Counted from the first letter of the stretch, positions 6,603 to 16,469 are shown. The stretch is DNA of 64,000 nt from OAS926 sp035503715 (GCA_035503715.1 DATJTE010000230.1:1-64000), one strand, 5' to 3'. A program made the numbers and translations. The notes: generated by a model from the sequence alone, not told the origin.

Positions 6603-8455
6603 GGCTTTCTCTTGCCCTTCTTGGCGGCGATGTCGGTGACCGTGACGGCTTCGGTGGAAGCATCGGCGACGAGACCGAGGCCCTTGTCGCCCTGCAGGCT
6701 ATGGAAGCGCGCATAGATGCCGTTCGGCCGCGCGGCGAGCTCGCGATGCGTGCCCTCCTCGGCGACGAGGCCGGCGTCGAGCACGACGATCTTGTCGGCA
6801 TTGACGACTGTCGACAACCGATGCGCGATGACGATCGTGGTGCGGTCTTTCATGATGTCGGCGAGTGCGGCCTGCACCTGCGCCTCCGATTCATTGTCGA
6901 GTGCGGAGGTCGCCTCGTCCAATACGAGGATAGGCGCATTGCGGATGACCGCGCGCGCGATGGAGATTCGCTGGCGCTGGCCGCCGGACAGCGTGACGCC
7001 GTTTTCACCGAGCGGCGTGTCGTAACCGTGCGGCTGCTGGCGGATGAAATCGTCGGCATGGGCGATCCTCGCCGCCGCCTCGATCTCGGCGTCGGTGGCG
7101 TCGGGACGGCCGTAACGGATGTTCTCTCGGATCGTGCCTTCGAAGAGATAGGGCTGCTGCGAGACATAGGCGATCACGCCACGCAGCGAAGCCTTGGTGA
7201 CGGCCGCTATGTCCTGTCCGTCGATGGCGATCGTGCCGGAACGGAGATCGTGGAAGCGGAGCAGCAGCGAGACCAGCGTCGTCTTGCCGGCGCCTGAGCC
7301 CCCGACCAGCGCCGTCGTCTTACCCGCGTCGGCGGTGAAGGTGACGTCGCGCAGCACGTCCGGTCCGCCATTATAGGCGAAGGTGACGCCATCGAAGGCG
7401 ACCTCCGCGCTGGAGACGGCGAGCGGCTTCGCGCCGGGCGCATCGCCCTGGCGCGGCGTCAGGTCGAGGATCTCGTAGATCATGCGCGCATTGACCATCG
7501 CGCGCTCGAGATTGACCTGCAGGCGGGCGAGACGGCGCACCGGATCGTAGGCGAGAAGCAGTGCGGTGATGAAGGCGAAGACGGAGCCCGGCGGCAATTG
7601 CTGGTAGGTGGCGCGATAGCCGGCATAGGCGATGACGCCGGCGACGGCGAAACCGGCGAGCGTCTCGGCGATTGGCGACAGCCGTTCGGAGACGCGGGCG
7701 ATCCTGTTCGACCGCCACTCGGCCGACTTGATCAGCGCCGCGAGCTTTTCCGACAGCAGCCGCTCCATCGTGAAAGCCTTCACGATCTGGATGCCCTGCG
7801 TCGCCTCCTGCATCGAGCCGATCAGATGCGCGTTCACCTCGACCGACTGGCGCGTCACGGCACGCAGCTTGCGCATCAGATAGGCTGCGGTGATGGCGAG
7901 TGGCGGGCCGATGATCAGCGAGAAGAGCGACAGCAGCCAGTCCTGCGTGACCATCACGGCGACGAGGCCGATCAGCGTGACGAGATCGCGCGCGACGGAG
8001 GTCAGCGTCAGGCTGAGCAGGTCGCGAATGCCGGTGACGTTCTGGCTGATCTGCGCGGCAAGCTGGCCGGAGCGCGTCTCGGTGAAGAAGCTGATGTCGA
8101 GCTTCATCAGATGATCGAACAGCCGCTGCTGGTAACGCGCGACGAGGTTGTTGCCGATCTTGGCCAGGATCACCGCCTGGCCGTAGGTGGCGATACCGCG
8201 GATGGTGAAGGCGACGAGGATCGAGGCCGAGATGAGGAGGATCAGGTCTGAGCGCTGACGGTAGAAAATCTCGTCGATCACGTCGCGCATGATCCAGGCG
8301 CTGAAGGCCGTGGTGGCGGCGATCGCCAGCAAGCAGGTCACGGCGACGACGTATTGCGGCAGATATTCGCGGCCGTTCTCGGACAGAATCCGCCTGAGCA
8401 CCGGCCAGATCTGGCCGGTGTCGCCCTTGCCTGTGCTGGATTCAGCCGAACTCAA
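6599..8455 (-). CDS. ABC exporter, fused permease/ATPase (MsbA-like)
   Basis: A 618-aa half-transporter that would act as a homodimer in the inner membrane. Residues about 35-320 hold six transmembrane helices. The nucleotide-binding domain carries Walker A GGSGAGKTT, signature LSGGQRQRISIARA, Walker B ILVLDEATSALD and a switch His in IVIAHRLS. The TTG start at 8455 is the only reasonable one in frame near the first conserved segment, with weak ribosome-site support. The C-terminus has about 30 extra residues ending in a basic KKGKRKP tail. MsbA-like exporters flip lipid A core or export peptides and drugs; the substrate is not readable here. Confidence 0.88.
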   Translation of the reverse strand: MSSAESSTGKGDTGQIWPVLRRILSENGREYLPQYVVAVTCLLAIAATTAFSAWIMRDVIDEIFYRQRSDLILLISASILVAFTIRGIATYGQAVILAKIGNNLVARYQQRLFDHLMKLDISFFTETRSGQLAAQISQNVTGIRDLLSLTLTSVARDLVTLIGLVAVMVTQDWLLSLFSLIIGPPLAITAAYLMRKLRAVTRQSVEVNAHLIGSMQEATQGIQIVKAFTMERLLSEKLAALIKSAEWRSNRIARVSERLSPIAETLAGFAVAGVIAYAGYRATYQQLPPGSVFAFITALLLAYDPVRRLARLQVNLERAMVNARMIYEILDLTPRQGDAPGAKPLAVSSAEVAFDGVTFAYNGGPDVLRDVTFTADAGKTTALVGGSGAGKTTLVSLLLRFHDLRSGTIAIDGQDIAAVTKASLRGVIAYVSQQPYLFEGTIRENIRYGRPDATDAEIEAAARIAHADDFIRQQPHGYDTPLGENGVTLSGGQRQRISIARAVIRNAPILVLDEATSALDNESEAQVQAALADIMKDRTTIVIAHRLSTVVNADKIVVLDAGLVAEEGTHRELAARPNGIYARFHSLQGDKGLGLVADASTEAVTVTDIAAKKGKRKP

Positions 8456-8579
8456 CCGTCCGCGCCACTTTCAAACCATGTCGCAGCAAGCCGATTCCCG
8501 CCGCGACCGGCGCTTCTCATAGCGGCAAGGGGGCCGATTGCCTATGGTTTTCCGGCCACGGTCGCGGTCGGGCGGCCGC

Positions 8580-9644
8580 TCAAGCACTGGTCCAGCGGCG
8601 GCCGGAAACCTCCACCCCGAAGCGCGACGGCGTGCGGGCAAAGGCGGCCAGGCCGGCGTTTGCCGCAAGGGGATGGGTGATCACATAGACCGGCATCTCG
8701 CGCATCATGGCCGAATGCGGCGCCTTGTCCTCGAAGGCGGCGCGGAAATTGCCGGTTTTCAGCGCCGGCACGATCTTCTGGGCGATACCGCCGGTCAGGA
8801 ACACGCCGCCGACCGCCTTGAACACCAGCGCCAGGTCGCCCGCGGTGCGGCCAAGGCAAGTGACGAACAGCTCAAGCGCCTCCTCGGCGATAGGATCGGT
8901 CTTTTCCAGTGCCGCGGCGGTAATCTCGGCCGGCGCCTGGGCAATGATCGGATCGGGCGGAACAGCAAATGGGCTCGGATATTTGGGGTCGGCACCATTG
9001 GCAAGCGCAACCGCGCGGTAGGCGTTGACCAGCCCGCGGCCGCACAGGATCTGCTCGCCCGAGACGCGGCCCTCCAGCGGCTCGATATGCGGCCAAATCT
9101 CGTGATCGCGCAGGGTGCGCGGGCCGATATCCATGTGCCCGCCCTCGCCGGGAACGGGAATCCAGGCGCCCTTGGCGTGCACCAGCCCAGCGACGCCGAG
9201 GCCGGTGCCGGGGCCAAGCACGACCCGGCCGGCATTGCGCTCGGGCGCGCCGCCACCGATTTTCTCCATATGCTCTTCGCCGAGCGCGACGACGGCCAGC
9301 GCCTGCGCCTCGAAATCGTTGAGCACGATGATGTCGGGGATGCGCAGCTTTTCGTGCATCACTTTGGGTTTGACGACCCAGGGGCAGTTGGTGAGGGCGA
9401 TCTCGTCGCCATCGACAGGGCCTGCGACCGCAAGCACCATCGTCAATGGCTGCAGCGTCGTCTTGTCGAGGATGGCGCTCTGGATCGCATCGTCGATGGT
9501 GACGAAGTCGGCCGTCCTGACAATGGGGAACTGTTTCGGCTCGGCGTAGGCGTCCGACAGGATCGCGAAGCGCGCATTGGTGCCGCCAATGTCGCCGATC
9601 AGTATCGGAAACTTGAGCACGATCTCGTCGTCGCTATCCGGCAT
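8580..9644 (-). CDS. glk: Glucokinase
   Basis: ATP-dependent phosphorylation of glucose to glucose-6-phosphate. The N-terminal phosphate-binding motif GDIGGTNARFA lies at residues 17-27, and a GPGTGLGVAGL motif marks the second phosphate/adenosine region of the ROK-unrelated Glk family. The EGGHMDIGPR segment contains the sugar-contacting Glu-Gly-Gly-His. At 354 aa it is slightly longer than E. coli Glk (321). A GAGGGGA site precedes the ATG. It stands alone between the exporter and mepA, with over 100 nt on both sides. Confidence 0.93.
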   Translation of the reverse strand: MPDSDDEIVLKFPILIGDIGGTNARFAILSDAYAEPKQFPIVRTADFVTIDDAIQSAILDKTTLQPLTMVLAVAGPVDGDEIALTNCPWVVKPKVMHEKLRIPDIIVLNDFEAQALAVVALGEEHMEKIGGGAPERNAGRVVLGPGTGLGVAGLVHAKGAWIPVPGEGGHMDIGPRTLRDHEIWPHIEPLEGRVSGEQILCGRGLVNAYRAVALANGADPKYPSPFAVPPDPIIAQAPAEITAAALEKTDPIAEEALELFVTCLGRTAGDLALVFKAVGGVFLTGGIAQKIVPALKTGNFRAAFEDKAPHSAMMREMPVYVITHPLAANAGLAAFARTPSRFGVEVSGRRWTSA

Positions 9645-9790
9645 TCATCCCCTCGCACGGACAAGGAATTTCATCCCGCGCCCCTCATGCGGCATGATGG
9701 CCGGTCAATCAACGGCGAGATTCAAGTTTTTGCCACCGAAATCAGGGTAAAATTGCTTGTTGCGAGGTGAAATCGGCTGATTGAGCCGGT

Positions 9791-10870
9791 TCAGTTGCTC
9801 GGGCGCGGCTTCGGCATGGGGACTTTGATGTCGGGCGTCGGCGCGAAGGCGCTGGCCGTGGCGGGCAGACCTGCGGGCGCCATCGTCGAAGCCGGCTCCA
9901 GGGCAGGTTCCGCCATGGCTGGAGCGGCGGCCATCGCCGTGCCGTTGCCACCAATGGTGACGGCCATCTCGGAAGCGGGCGAGGGAGCGGCGAGCACGGC
10001 ACGGCACTCCTTCGGCAGGCTGGCCATGGTCATGATATCGCGCGCCTTGGGTTTTACAGGCCCGGTCGCCGGCCGCCAGGGCTCTTCGGTGAACCACCAG
10101 GCGAGAGACTCGTCGCAGCCGTCGCTCTTCGGCGTCGCGTCCTGTGGCTTGCAGCCGGCGGATCCCGGCTGGCAGCCGATGCGGATATGGAAATGGTAGT
10201 CATGCCCCCAGAACGGGCGGACTTTCCGGAGCCAACTCCGCTCGCCGGTGACGGTTTCGCACAGCTTCTTCTTGATGCCGGGATGGACGAGGATGCGCTC
10301 GACCTCCTCGTAGCTCGCCGCGCGCTTCAGGAGTTTTGCGTGCTCCGGTGTCCAAATCCTTTCATCGACAGTCAGGCCGCCCTGCTTGATGACGGAGATG
10401 GCGCTCATGTTCTCGCGCTCGGTCGCCGAGAGCGTCTTCGACGGCATCTTGGTGAGCCAGATATCGGCGTCGAGGCCGATCTGGTGCGAGGCGTGGCCGG
10501 TCAGCATCGGGCCGCCGCGCGGCTGCGAAATGTCGCCGACGAGCAGCCCCGGCCAGCCATCCTGCGTCGCCTCGCGCGATAGCCGCTCGATCAAATTGAT
10601 CATCGTCGGATGGCCCCAGCGGCGGTTGCGCGAAAGGCGCATCGCCTGCCAGGTCGGACCGTCGGTGGCGATCGCCATGCCGCCGGAAAAACAGCCCTTG
10701 GAGTAGAAGCCATACGATTTCGGCGCTGTCGCCGCCGGCAGCTTCATTCCGCCGAACAGGTCTTTCGCCAGCGGCTCCTTCGCGACCGAGACGGATGCGG
10801 GCATCGCCATGGCGAAGGCCGCGGAGACCAGCGCCATGCGGGCGAAAAGTTTCGCGAAACTGCCGCTCAT
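9791..10870 (-). CDS. mepA: Penicillin-insensitive murein endopeptidase
   Basis: Periplasmic LAS-type metallopeptidase that cuts D-Ala–meso-DAP cross-links in peptidoglycan. The first ~30 residues form a signal peptide with an MALVSAAFAMAMPASVSVA core. Zinc ligands are visible in LTGHASHQIGLDADIW (HxxxxxxxD) and WGHDYHFHIRI. CKPQD, CDESL and CRAVL add conserved cysteines for disulfides. Residues about 295-359 are an Ala/Pro-rich low-complexity tail ending in PMPKPRPSN that is not part of the core fold. The 359 aa length exceeds E. coli MepA (274) mainly because of this tail. Confidence 0.93.
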   Translation of the reverse strand: MSGSFAKLFARMALVSAAFAMAMPASVSVAKEPLAKDLFGGMKLPAATAPKSYGFYSKGCFSGGMAIATDGPTWQAMRLSRNRRWGHPTMINLIERLSREATQDGWPGLLVGDISQPRGGPMLTGHASHQIGLDADIWLTKMPSKTLSATERENMSAISVIKQGGLTVDERIWTPEHAKLLKRAASYEEVERILVHPGIKKKLCETVTGERSWLRKVRPFWGHDYHFHIRIGCQPGSAGCKPQDATPKSDGCDESLAWWFTEEPWRPATGPVKPKARDIMTMASLPKECRAVLAAPSPASEMAVTIGGNGTAMAAAPAMAEPALEPASTMAPAGLPATASAFAPTPDIKVPMPKPRPSN

Positions 10871-10953
10871 CCCAAAAGTCCTCGTACTCGTGCCGACCCT
10901 GCTATCCGATGGTTACCGAAATCTTAAAATCCGGTCATTTCACGACAACGGCA

Positions 10954-11868
10954 TCAGCCTTTGCGGATTGTGCTGCGGGCATCGGCCTCGCTTTCGCCGC
11001 GCCATGTTCCGGCATTCCACATCGCGCGGTGCGAAGCCTGATAGTCCGGATAGCGTAGCTGGTAGCCCGTCGCCCTGAGCTTTGCGTTCGCGACACGTTT
11101 GTTCTCTCCGTAGAAAGACCGCGCCATGGGCGAAATTTGGGCGGTCTCGAAGGGCTGTTCGGGCGGCGGTTCGATACCCATCAGTTCGGCCGCAAACGCG
11201 ACGACATCCTGCGGCGGCGCCGGCTCATTGTCGGTGACGTTGAAGATGCCGCCCGTTTTCTGCTCCGCAAGCAGCCAGAGCGCGCCGGCAATGTCCTCGA
11301 CATGGATGCGGTTGAACACCTGGTCCTTCTTGATCAGGCGCTTCGCCGTGCCGTTCGTCAGATTGACGAAGGCATTGCGGCCGGGACCGTAAATGCCGGA
11401 GAGGCGAAGGATGGCGAGCGGCACGCCGACTTCTTCGCCGAGCGTCTGCCACGCACGTTCGGCTTCGAGACGCGCGACCGAGCGGCGTGAGACCGGTTTG
11501 CATGCGGACGTCTCGTCGACCCATCTGCCCTGATGATCGCCATAGACGCCGACAGTGGATAGATAGCCGATCCAGCTCAACGCCGGCATTTTTTCCATGA
11601 TCGTCTCACGCAGCGTGTTGAGCACCGGATCGCCATCGTCGCCGGGCGCGATGGAGACGATGAGATGTGTGGTGCCTGCGAGATTCTCCAGGATCTCAAT
11701 GGAGGCAGTCGTTCCGTCGAACAGAAGCGGCTCGATGCCTGCGCGCTCCAACTCGCCGAACTTCGCTTGCGAGCGCGTCGTGCCGACGATCTTCGCGCTG
11801 CCGATGTTGGCGCGAGCGAAAGCCTTGCAGGAATAGCCGGCGCCAAAAATGAAGAAACGGTCTGTCAT
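10954..11868 (-). CDS. SDR-type NAD(P)-dependent epimerase/dehydratase-like protein (YeeZ-like)
   Basis: A 304-aa extended/atypical SDR. The nucleotide-binding start is FFIFGAGYSCKAFA (GxGxxG type), the substrate region contains LSTVGVYGDHQGRWVDE, and RLSGIYGPGRNAF is typical of the extended SDR core. The usual YxxxK is replaced by VYGDHQG, as in YeeZ-like proteins, so classical epimerase activity is uncertain. Its start overlaps the queG stop by 4 nt (ATGA at 11865-11868), so the two are probably translated together. The product of the reaction is unknown. Confidence 0.8.
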   Translation of the reverse strand: MTDRFFIFGAGYSCKAFARANIGSAKIVGTTRSQAKFGELERAGIEPLLFDGTTASIEILENLAGTTHLIVSIAPGDDGDPVLNTLRETIMEKMPALSWIGYLSTVGVYGDHQGRWVDETSACKPVSRRSVARLEAERAWQTLGEEVGVPLAILRLSGIYGPGRNAFVNLTNGTAKRLIKKDQVFNRIHVEDIAGALWLLAEQKTGGIFNVTDNEPAPPQDVVAFAAELMGIEPPPEQPFETAQISPMARSFYGENKRVANAKLRATGYQLRYPDYQASHRAMWNAGTWRGESEADARSTIRKG

Positions 11869-13034
11869 GCGTGAGCTGCGATGTTCATGCCGCGTGCGAC
11901 GGCGATTTCGTCGAGCACGGAAGCGTCTGACTCGATGCGTTCGATCGTCGTTGCGAGCTCCGCGAATTTTTTCGCCGGGATCAGCCGGCTCAGCGCCCAG
12001 ATCGCAGCCCCGCGCACCAGCGGCGATCGATCTTCGGCGAGTTCACGGAGGCGCACGACGAGCGACGCGTCTCCCGAATTGCCGGCTGCGATCAACACAT
12101 TGCGCACAAAGCGGTCGCGACCGATGCGCTTGACCGGCGAGCCTGTGAAGAGCGCGCGAAACGCCGCGTCATCGAGCGCCAGAAGGTCGGCAAGTTTCGG
12201 TGCGACGAGATCGTCGCGCGCGGCAAGTTTCGCCTCCGCGGATTTTTGTGCGAACTTGTTCCAGGGGCAGACGGCGAGGCAATCGTCACAGCCATAGATG
12301 CGGTTGCCGATCGCCACGCGGAACTCATGCGGGATCGGTTCCTTGTGCTCGATGGTGAGGTAGGAAATGCAGCGGCGCGCATCGAGCTGATAGGGCGCGG
12401 GGAATGCATTCGTCGGGCAGATGTCGAGGCAGGCGCGGCACGTGCCGCAATGATCGATCTCGGGCGCGTCGGGCTGAAGCTCGGCGGTGGTAAAAATCGA
12501 GCCGAGAAAGAGCCAGGACCCGAAGGCGCGGCTGACCAGATTGGTGTGCTTGCCCTGCCAGCCGATGCCGGCGGCTTCCGCGAGCGGCTTCTCCATGACG
12601 GGCGCCGTATCGACGAACACTTTCACGTCGGCGCCGCTCGCCGCGGCGATCTTGCCGGCGATCTCCTTTAGCCGGCCTTTGATCACGTCGTGATAGTCGC
12701 GGTTCTGCGCATAGACGGAAATCGCACCGCGATCCTTTCGCGCGAGCACGGCAAGCGGATTGCTCTCCGGCCCGTAATTCATACCGAGCATGATGACCGA
12801 GCGGACATCGGGCCAGAGCGTCGTCGGGCTGCCGCGCCGTGCGGCCGTCTCGGCGATCCATTCCATCGTGCCGTGCCGACCGTTCGCGACGAATTCCGTG
12901 AGGCGGCCGGCGGCCAGCGGCACCGCGTCGGGCGCGGTGACGGCCACGGCGTCGAAGCCGGCTTTCTTCGCCTCGCGATCGATCAGCGCGCGAAGTTTGG
13001 CGCCATGGGGCGGTCTAGAAATCGAGGTCCGCAT
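11865..13034 (-). CDS. queG: Epoxyqueuosine reductase
   Basis: Cobalamin- and iron-sulfur-dependent enzyme for the last step of queuosine biosynthesis on tRNA. Two 4Fe-4S clusters are visible: CGTCRACLDICPTNAF and CDDCLAVCPWNKF. A C-terminal HEAT-like segment (LRELAEDRSPLVRGAAIWALSR, split here by gaps of other residues) matches the family. I start it at the ATG at 13034 (MRTSISRPPHG…), which gives 389 aa. The open frame runs to 13202, but those residues are Arg/Pro-rich and lie antisense to nothing conserved, within the upstream GST gene. The start lies inside the 3' end of the GST gene (20-nt overlap), so coupling is likely. Confidence 0.94.
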   Translation of the reverse strand: MRTSISRPPHGAKLRALIDREAKKAGFDAVAVTAPDAVPLAAGRLTEFVANGRHGTMEWIAETAARRGSPTTLWPDVRSVIMLGMNYGPESNPLAVLARKDRGAISVYAQNRDYHDVIKGRLKEIAGKIAAASGADVKVFVDTAPVMEKPLAEAAGIGWQGKHTNLVSRAFGSWLFLGSIFTTAELQPDAPEIDHCGTCRACLDICPTNAFPAPYQLDARRCISYLTIEHKEPIPHEFRVAIGNRIYGCDDCLAVCPWNKFAQKSAEAKLAARDDLVAPKLADLLALDDAAFRALFTGSPVKRIGRDRFVRNVLIAAGNSGDASLVVRLRELAEDRSPLVRGAAIWALSRLIPAKKFAELATTIERIESDASVLDEIAVARGMNIAAHA

Positions 13035-13707
13035 AGTGGGGGGCGGGGGTGAGCCCGCGCACACGGTCGGAGAGCAGCGACCGGAAAGAGGGGCGCGATT
13101 TGACACGGCTGTACCAGTCGCGCGCAGCGGGATTATCGCTCCAACTGATTTCGCCGAGGTAATCGAGCACCGACAGCGACGCCGCGGCCGCCAGATCGGC
13201 ATAGGAGATGCGGTCGCCGGCCAGCCAGTTGCGCGTGCCGGCCAGCCAGTTTGTGTATTTCAGGTGCTGCTTCACATTGGCGCGGGCGGCGCGGATCGCC
13301 GCGGCGTCCGGCGAGCCGCCACCTTGCGAGCCCGGGATCATCGGTTTCAGCACGCGCTCGCGCACCAGATGCCGCGTCACCTCGTTCTCGGTCTTGTCGA
13401 GATACCATTCAACCAGGCGGCGGATCTCCGCGCGGTCCATCGGATCTTCCGCGAACAGCCGGCGGTCGCGCTTCAGAACGCCGCGCGTCTCGTCGAGATA
13501 TTCGGCAATCACCGAGGCGCCGCAGATCGGCGCGTCGCCTTCGGCCAGCAGCACCGGTAAAGTGCCGGCCGGATTGAGCGCGAGAAACTCCTTGCGGCGG
13601 GCCCACGGCTTTTCCTCGATCAGCGCGAGCTCCTCGCCATATTCGCCGAAGGCGAGCCGGGCGAAACGGCAGGTTGCGAACATGGGATGGTGAAAAAGCG
13701 TAAGCAT
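13015..13707 (-). CDS. Glutathione S-transferase family protein
   Basis: A 230-aa cytosolic GST. The N-terminal thioredoxin-like domain reads MLTLFHHPMFATCRFARLAF, followed by NPAGTLPVLL with the cis-Pro and CGASVIAEYLDE with the gamma-glutamyl-binding Ser. The C-terminal helical domain includes GDRISYADLAAAASL, the N-capping Asp motif. The start at 13707 is chosen because the family sequence begins there; the frame is open to 13860. It lies upstream of queG on the same strand. The substrate is unknown. Confidence 0.9.
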   Translation of the reverse strand: MLTLFHHPMFATCRFARLAFGEYGEELALIEEKPWARRKEFLALNPAGTLPVLLAEGDAPICGASVIAEYLDETRGVLKRDRRLFAEDPMDRAEIRRLVEWYLDKTENEVTRHLVRERVLKPMIPGSQGGGSPDAAAIRAARANVKQHLKYTNWLAGTRNWLAGDRISYADLAAAASLSVLDYLGEISWSDNPAARDWYSRVKSRPSFRSLLSDRVRGLTPAPHYADLDF

Positions 13708-13844
13708 GAGTCCGTGGCAGCTATGGCCAAGCGAAAGCCCAGCCTTTATGTCTCGGGCCGCCGATTCACGGACGGCTGGAAACCTCATACGGAGAGTTCC
13801 CGGCCATGACAAGCAAGCCCTCCCCCTCTGCTGCAAGGTGACCC

Positions 13845-14651
13845 ATGGCCGAACAGACAATTGTCGAAGCGCTCCTGCTCGGCGTTCTGGAGGGGCTGAC
13901 CGAGTTCATCCCGGTCTCTTCGACGGGCCATATCCTGCTGGCGGGGCATTTCCTCGGCTTCGAATCCACCGGCAAGGCGTTCGAGGTTCTCATACAGTTG
14001 GGTGCCATCCTCGCGATCCTCAGCGTCTACGCTGCGCGGCTCTGGCGCATGCTGATCGACTTGCCGCGCGACAGGGGGACGCAGACATTTGTGCTCGGCA
14101 TATTGATCGCTTTCCTGCCGGCGGCGGTGATCGGCTTTCTCGCCCATGATTTTATCAAGACGGTGCTGTTCGAGACGCCGCGGCTGATCTGCGTGATGCT
14201 GATCCTCGGCGGCATCGTGCTGCTCGTCATCGACCGCATGCCGCTCAGCCAGAAATACAAGGATGTCACCGAAGTGCCGTTGCTCACCTGCTTCGGCATC
14301 GGGCTTATCCAGTGCCTGGCGATGATCCCAGGCACGTCGCGCTCGGGCGCGACCATTGTCGGCTCGCTGCTGATGGGCCTCGACAAGCGCACGGCGGCGG
14401 AATTTTCGTTCTTCCTCGCCATGCCGACCATGGCCGGTGCGTTCACGCTCGACCTGGTGAAGAACGCCGACGTGCTAACCGGCGCCGATTTGCCGATCAT
14501 CGCGACGGGCTTCATCGCGGCGTTCGTCGTGGCGGTGATCGTCGTGCGCTCGCTGCTCGGTTATGTGTCGAAGCGCGGCTACGCCCTGTTCGGCTGGTGG
14601 CGGCTGGTCGTCGGCGGGCTTGGACTCGTCGCGCTCGCCATCTGGGGCTAA
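13845..14651 (+). CDS. uppP: Undecaprenyl-diphosphatase (bacitracin resistance protein)
   Basis: Integral-membrane phosphatase that recycles undecaprenyl diphosphate for cell-wall and polysaccharide synthesis. The two BacA signatures are present: LEGLTEFIPVSSTGH near residue 16 and PGTSRSGATIVGSL near residue 163. About eight hydrophobic helices follow the family pattern and the length (268 aa) is standard. An AAGGTG site lies just before the ATG. It is divergent from the GST gene and convergent with the TauE/SafE gene, whose stop codon overlaps its own (14648-14651). Confidence 0.96.
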   Translation: MAEQTIVEALLLGVLEGLTEFIPVSSTGHILLAGHFLGFESTGKAFEVLIQLGAILAILSVYAARLWRMLIDLPRDRGTQTFVLGILIAFLPAAVIGFLAHDFIKTVLFETPRLICVMLILGGIVLLVIDRMPLSQKYKDVTEVPLLTCFGIGLIQCLAMIPGTSRSGATIVGSLLMGLDKRTAAEFSFFLAMPTMAGAFTLDLVKNADVLTGADLPIIATGFIAAFVVAVIVVRSLLGYVSKRGYALFGWWRLVVGGLGLVALAIWG

Positions 14652-15415
14652 AGCAATCCCATCACGCCGCGCCGGACCAGATCGAGCGCCAGCACGGTGA
14701 TGCCGATCCGGAACCATGTCCGGAAGACATTCTCGTCGAGCCTCTCCAGGAGCGTGCTGCCGTAGACCGTGCCGAGATAGCCGGTGACGATCATCGCCGC
14801 GACGAGCGCGAACCATTCGTGGAACGCGAAGCCGGCGATGCTGAAGACGATCACCTTCAGCACATGCTGGATCGTCATGCCGCCCGCCATGGTGGCGACC
14901 AGCGCCTTGCGATCACCTGGGATCATCTGGGAGAGCAGCGCGGAGAGCAATGGCCCGGTCGCGCCAAGCATCATTGACAGCAGAGCAAGGACCGCGCTCG
15001 CGATCGCCAAGCCGGCGCGGCCAATCTCGGCGATGCCCGGGATCGCCGTCCAAGTGATGGCGATGATGAAGGCTCCCAGGATGAGCTTCATGAGCGCGTC
15101 GGGGAGCTGAATGACGACGAAGGCGCCGATGACCGCCCCGACGATGCTGCCCGCGAGGAAGGGGGCAAAGACATCCCAGCGTACATACGCGCGCTGATGC
15201 CAGGCACGGCCAGAGTTGGAGCCGAGCTGCACCGCGCCATGCACTGGGATCAGCGCGGCGACCGGCACGAAGATGCCCATCAGCGCCAGCATGGCGATGC
15301 CCCCACCGATACCGAACGTCGCGGTGAGCGCCGAGGTGAAAAAGCTCGCCACCACCAGCAGGGCTGCGACCCAGACGGGAATGCCGTCCGGCAGGAGACT
15401 GGCGATCAAGTCCAA
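14648..15415 (-). CDS. TauE/SafE family membrane permease (anion exporter-like)
   Basis: A 255-aa membrane protein with about eight hydrophobic helices and the family motif FGIGGGIAMLALMG in the first repeat and MIPGDRKALVATMAG in the second. TauE/SafE proteins are proposed to move sulfite, sulfoacetate or other organic anions. The TTG at 15415 is the most plausible start: it lies 5 nt after the stop of the NDUFA9-like gene and begins just before the first helix. The open frame to 15661 lies antisense within the neighbour and is Arg-rich. The substrate is not readable. Confidence 0.85.
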   Translation of the reverse strand: MDLIASLLPDGIPVWVAALLVVASFFTSALTATFGIGGGIAMLALMGIFVPVAALIPVHGAVQLGSNSGRAWHQRAYVRWDVFAPFLAGSIVGAVIGAFVVIQLPDALMKLILGAFIIAITWTAIPGIAEIGRAGLAIASAVLALLSMMLGATGPLLSALLSQMIPGDRKALVATMAGGMTIQHVLKVIVFSIAGFAFHEWFALVAAMIVTGYLGTVYGSTLLERLDENVFRTWFRIGITVLALDLVRRGVMGLL

Positions 15416-15420
15416 GCGGT

Positions 15421-16401
15421 TTACTGCTGCGTGATCTGCTTCTTGGTGAACTGGCCGGCGGGGCGATAGCGCCAGAGATAGGAAGGCAGGATCGCCTCGG
15501 TCGATTGCGGCTGGATGCCGATGCCGGCGAAGGTGCGCTTTGCCTTCTCGGCCTCGTGCGAGACGAGATTGTCGGTTTCGAGCAACGTCACCTGATCGGA
15601 GGTCAGCATCGGATTGGGCAGCATGCCGAGGATCGAGCCCTGCAACCGTGCAATCGACCACGGGATGTGAACGAGCAGCCGCTTCCGGTCGATGACCTCG
15701 AGCATCTCCTCCATGGATTCGCGGAAGGTTTTGATCTCCGGTCCGCCAAGCTCATAGATCTTGCCGCCGTCGACCTTGCCGTCGACCGAGCGCGCGATCG
15801 CCTCAGCGACGTCACCGGCAAAGGCGAGCTGGAATTTCGTGAGGCCGCCGCCGATCAGCGGCAGGGCCGGCGAGATGCGCGCCATATTGGCGAAACGGTT
15901 GAAGAAGGCGTCTTCCTGTCCGAAGATGACAGAAGGGCGGAAGATGACGGCCTTTTTCATCGTGCCGAGCACAGCCTGCTCGCCGCGCGCCTTGGTTTCG
16001 GCGTAGCGCGACTTCGAATGCACGTCGGCGCCGAGCGCCGACATATGCGTCAGGCCGGCGCCCGCGGCCTTGGCCGATTCCGCGACGGCGCGCGGGGCCT
16101 CCTCGTGAACGGCGGTGAAGGTCTGGCGGCCGGATTCGTGAAGAATGGCGACGAGGTTGACGACGTGGTCGGCGTCCTCCACCGCGCGGTCGATCGACCA
16201 GCGGACACGCACATTGGCCTGCACCGCCTGGATCTGGCCGACATTGCCGAGCGGCTGGAGATGGCCGGCGAGATCGGGCCGGCGGCACGCGACACGGATG
16301 CGATAGCCGCGCTTGGCCAGCGCCCGCACAACGTGACGCCCGACAAAGCCAGACCCGCCGAAGATGGTGACGAGTTTAGGGGTCTGGGTGACGATGGTCA
16401 T
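15421..16401 (-). CDS. Complex I NDUFA9-subunit-family SDR protein
   Basis: Atypical SDR of 326 aa related to the NDUFA9/39-kDa accessory subunit of respiratory complex I. The Rossmann motif is VTIFGGSGFVGRHVVRAL. Further family segments are HMSALGADVHSKSRYAETKARGE (split over the YxxxK-like site) and RPSVIFGQEDAFFNRFA. It probably binds NADPH structurally. The ATG at 16401 has GGAG at good distance; a GTG lies four codons upstream. In rhizobia this gene is commonly found near uppP, as here, which supports the identification. Confidence 0.9.
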   Translation of the reverse strand: MTIVTQTPKLVTIFGGSGFVGRHVVRALAKRGYRIRVACRRPDLAGHLQPLGNVGQIQAVQANVRVRWSIDRAVEDADHVVNLVAILHESGRQTFTAVHEEAPRAVAESAKAAGAGLTHMSALGADVHSKSRYAETKARGEQAVLGTMKKAVIFRPSVIFGQEDAFFNRFANMARISPALPLIGGGLTKFQLAFAGDVAEAIARSVDGKVDGGKIYELGGPEIKTFRESMEEMLEVIDRKRLLVHIPWSIARLQGSILGMLPNPMLTSDQVTLLETDNLVSHEAEKAKRTFAGIGIQPQSTEAILPSYLWRYRPAGQFTKKQITQQ

Positions 16402-16469
16402 GGCTGGCTCCACGCGGGCTTTCTCGGCAGTCTCTTAGTCCGTTTCACGGGGAACGCAAATACGGCGAT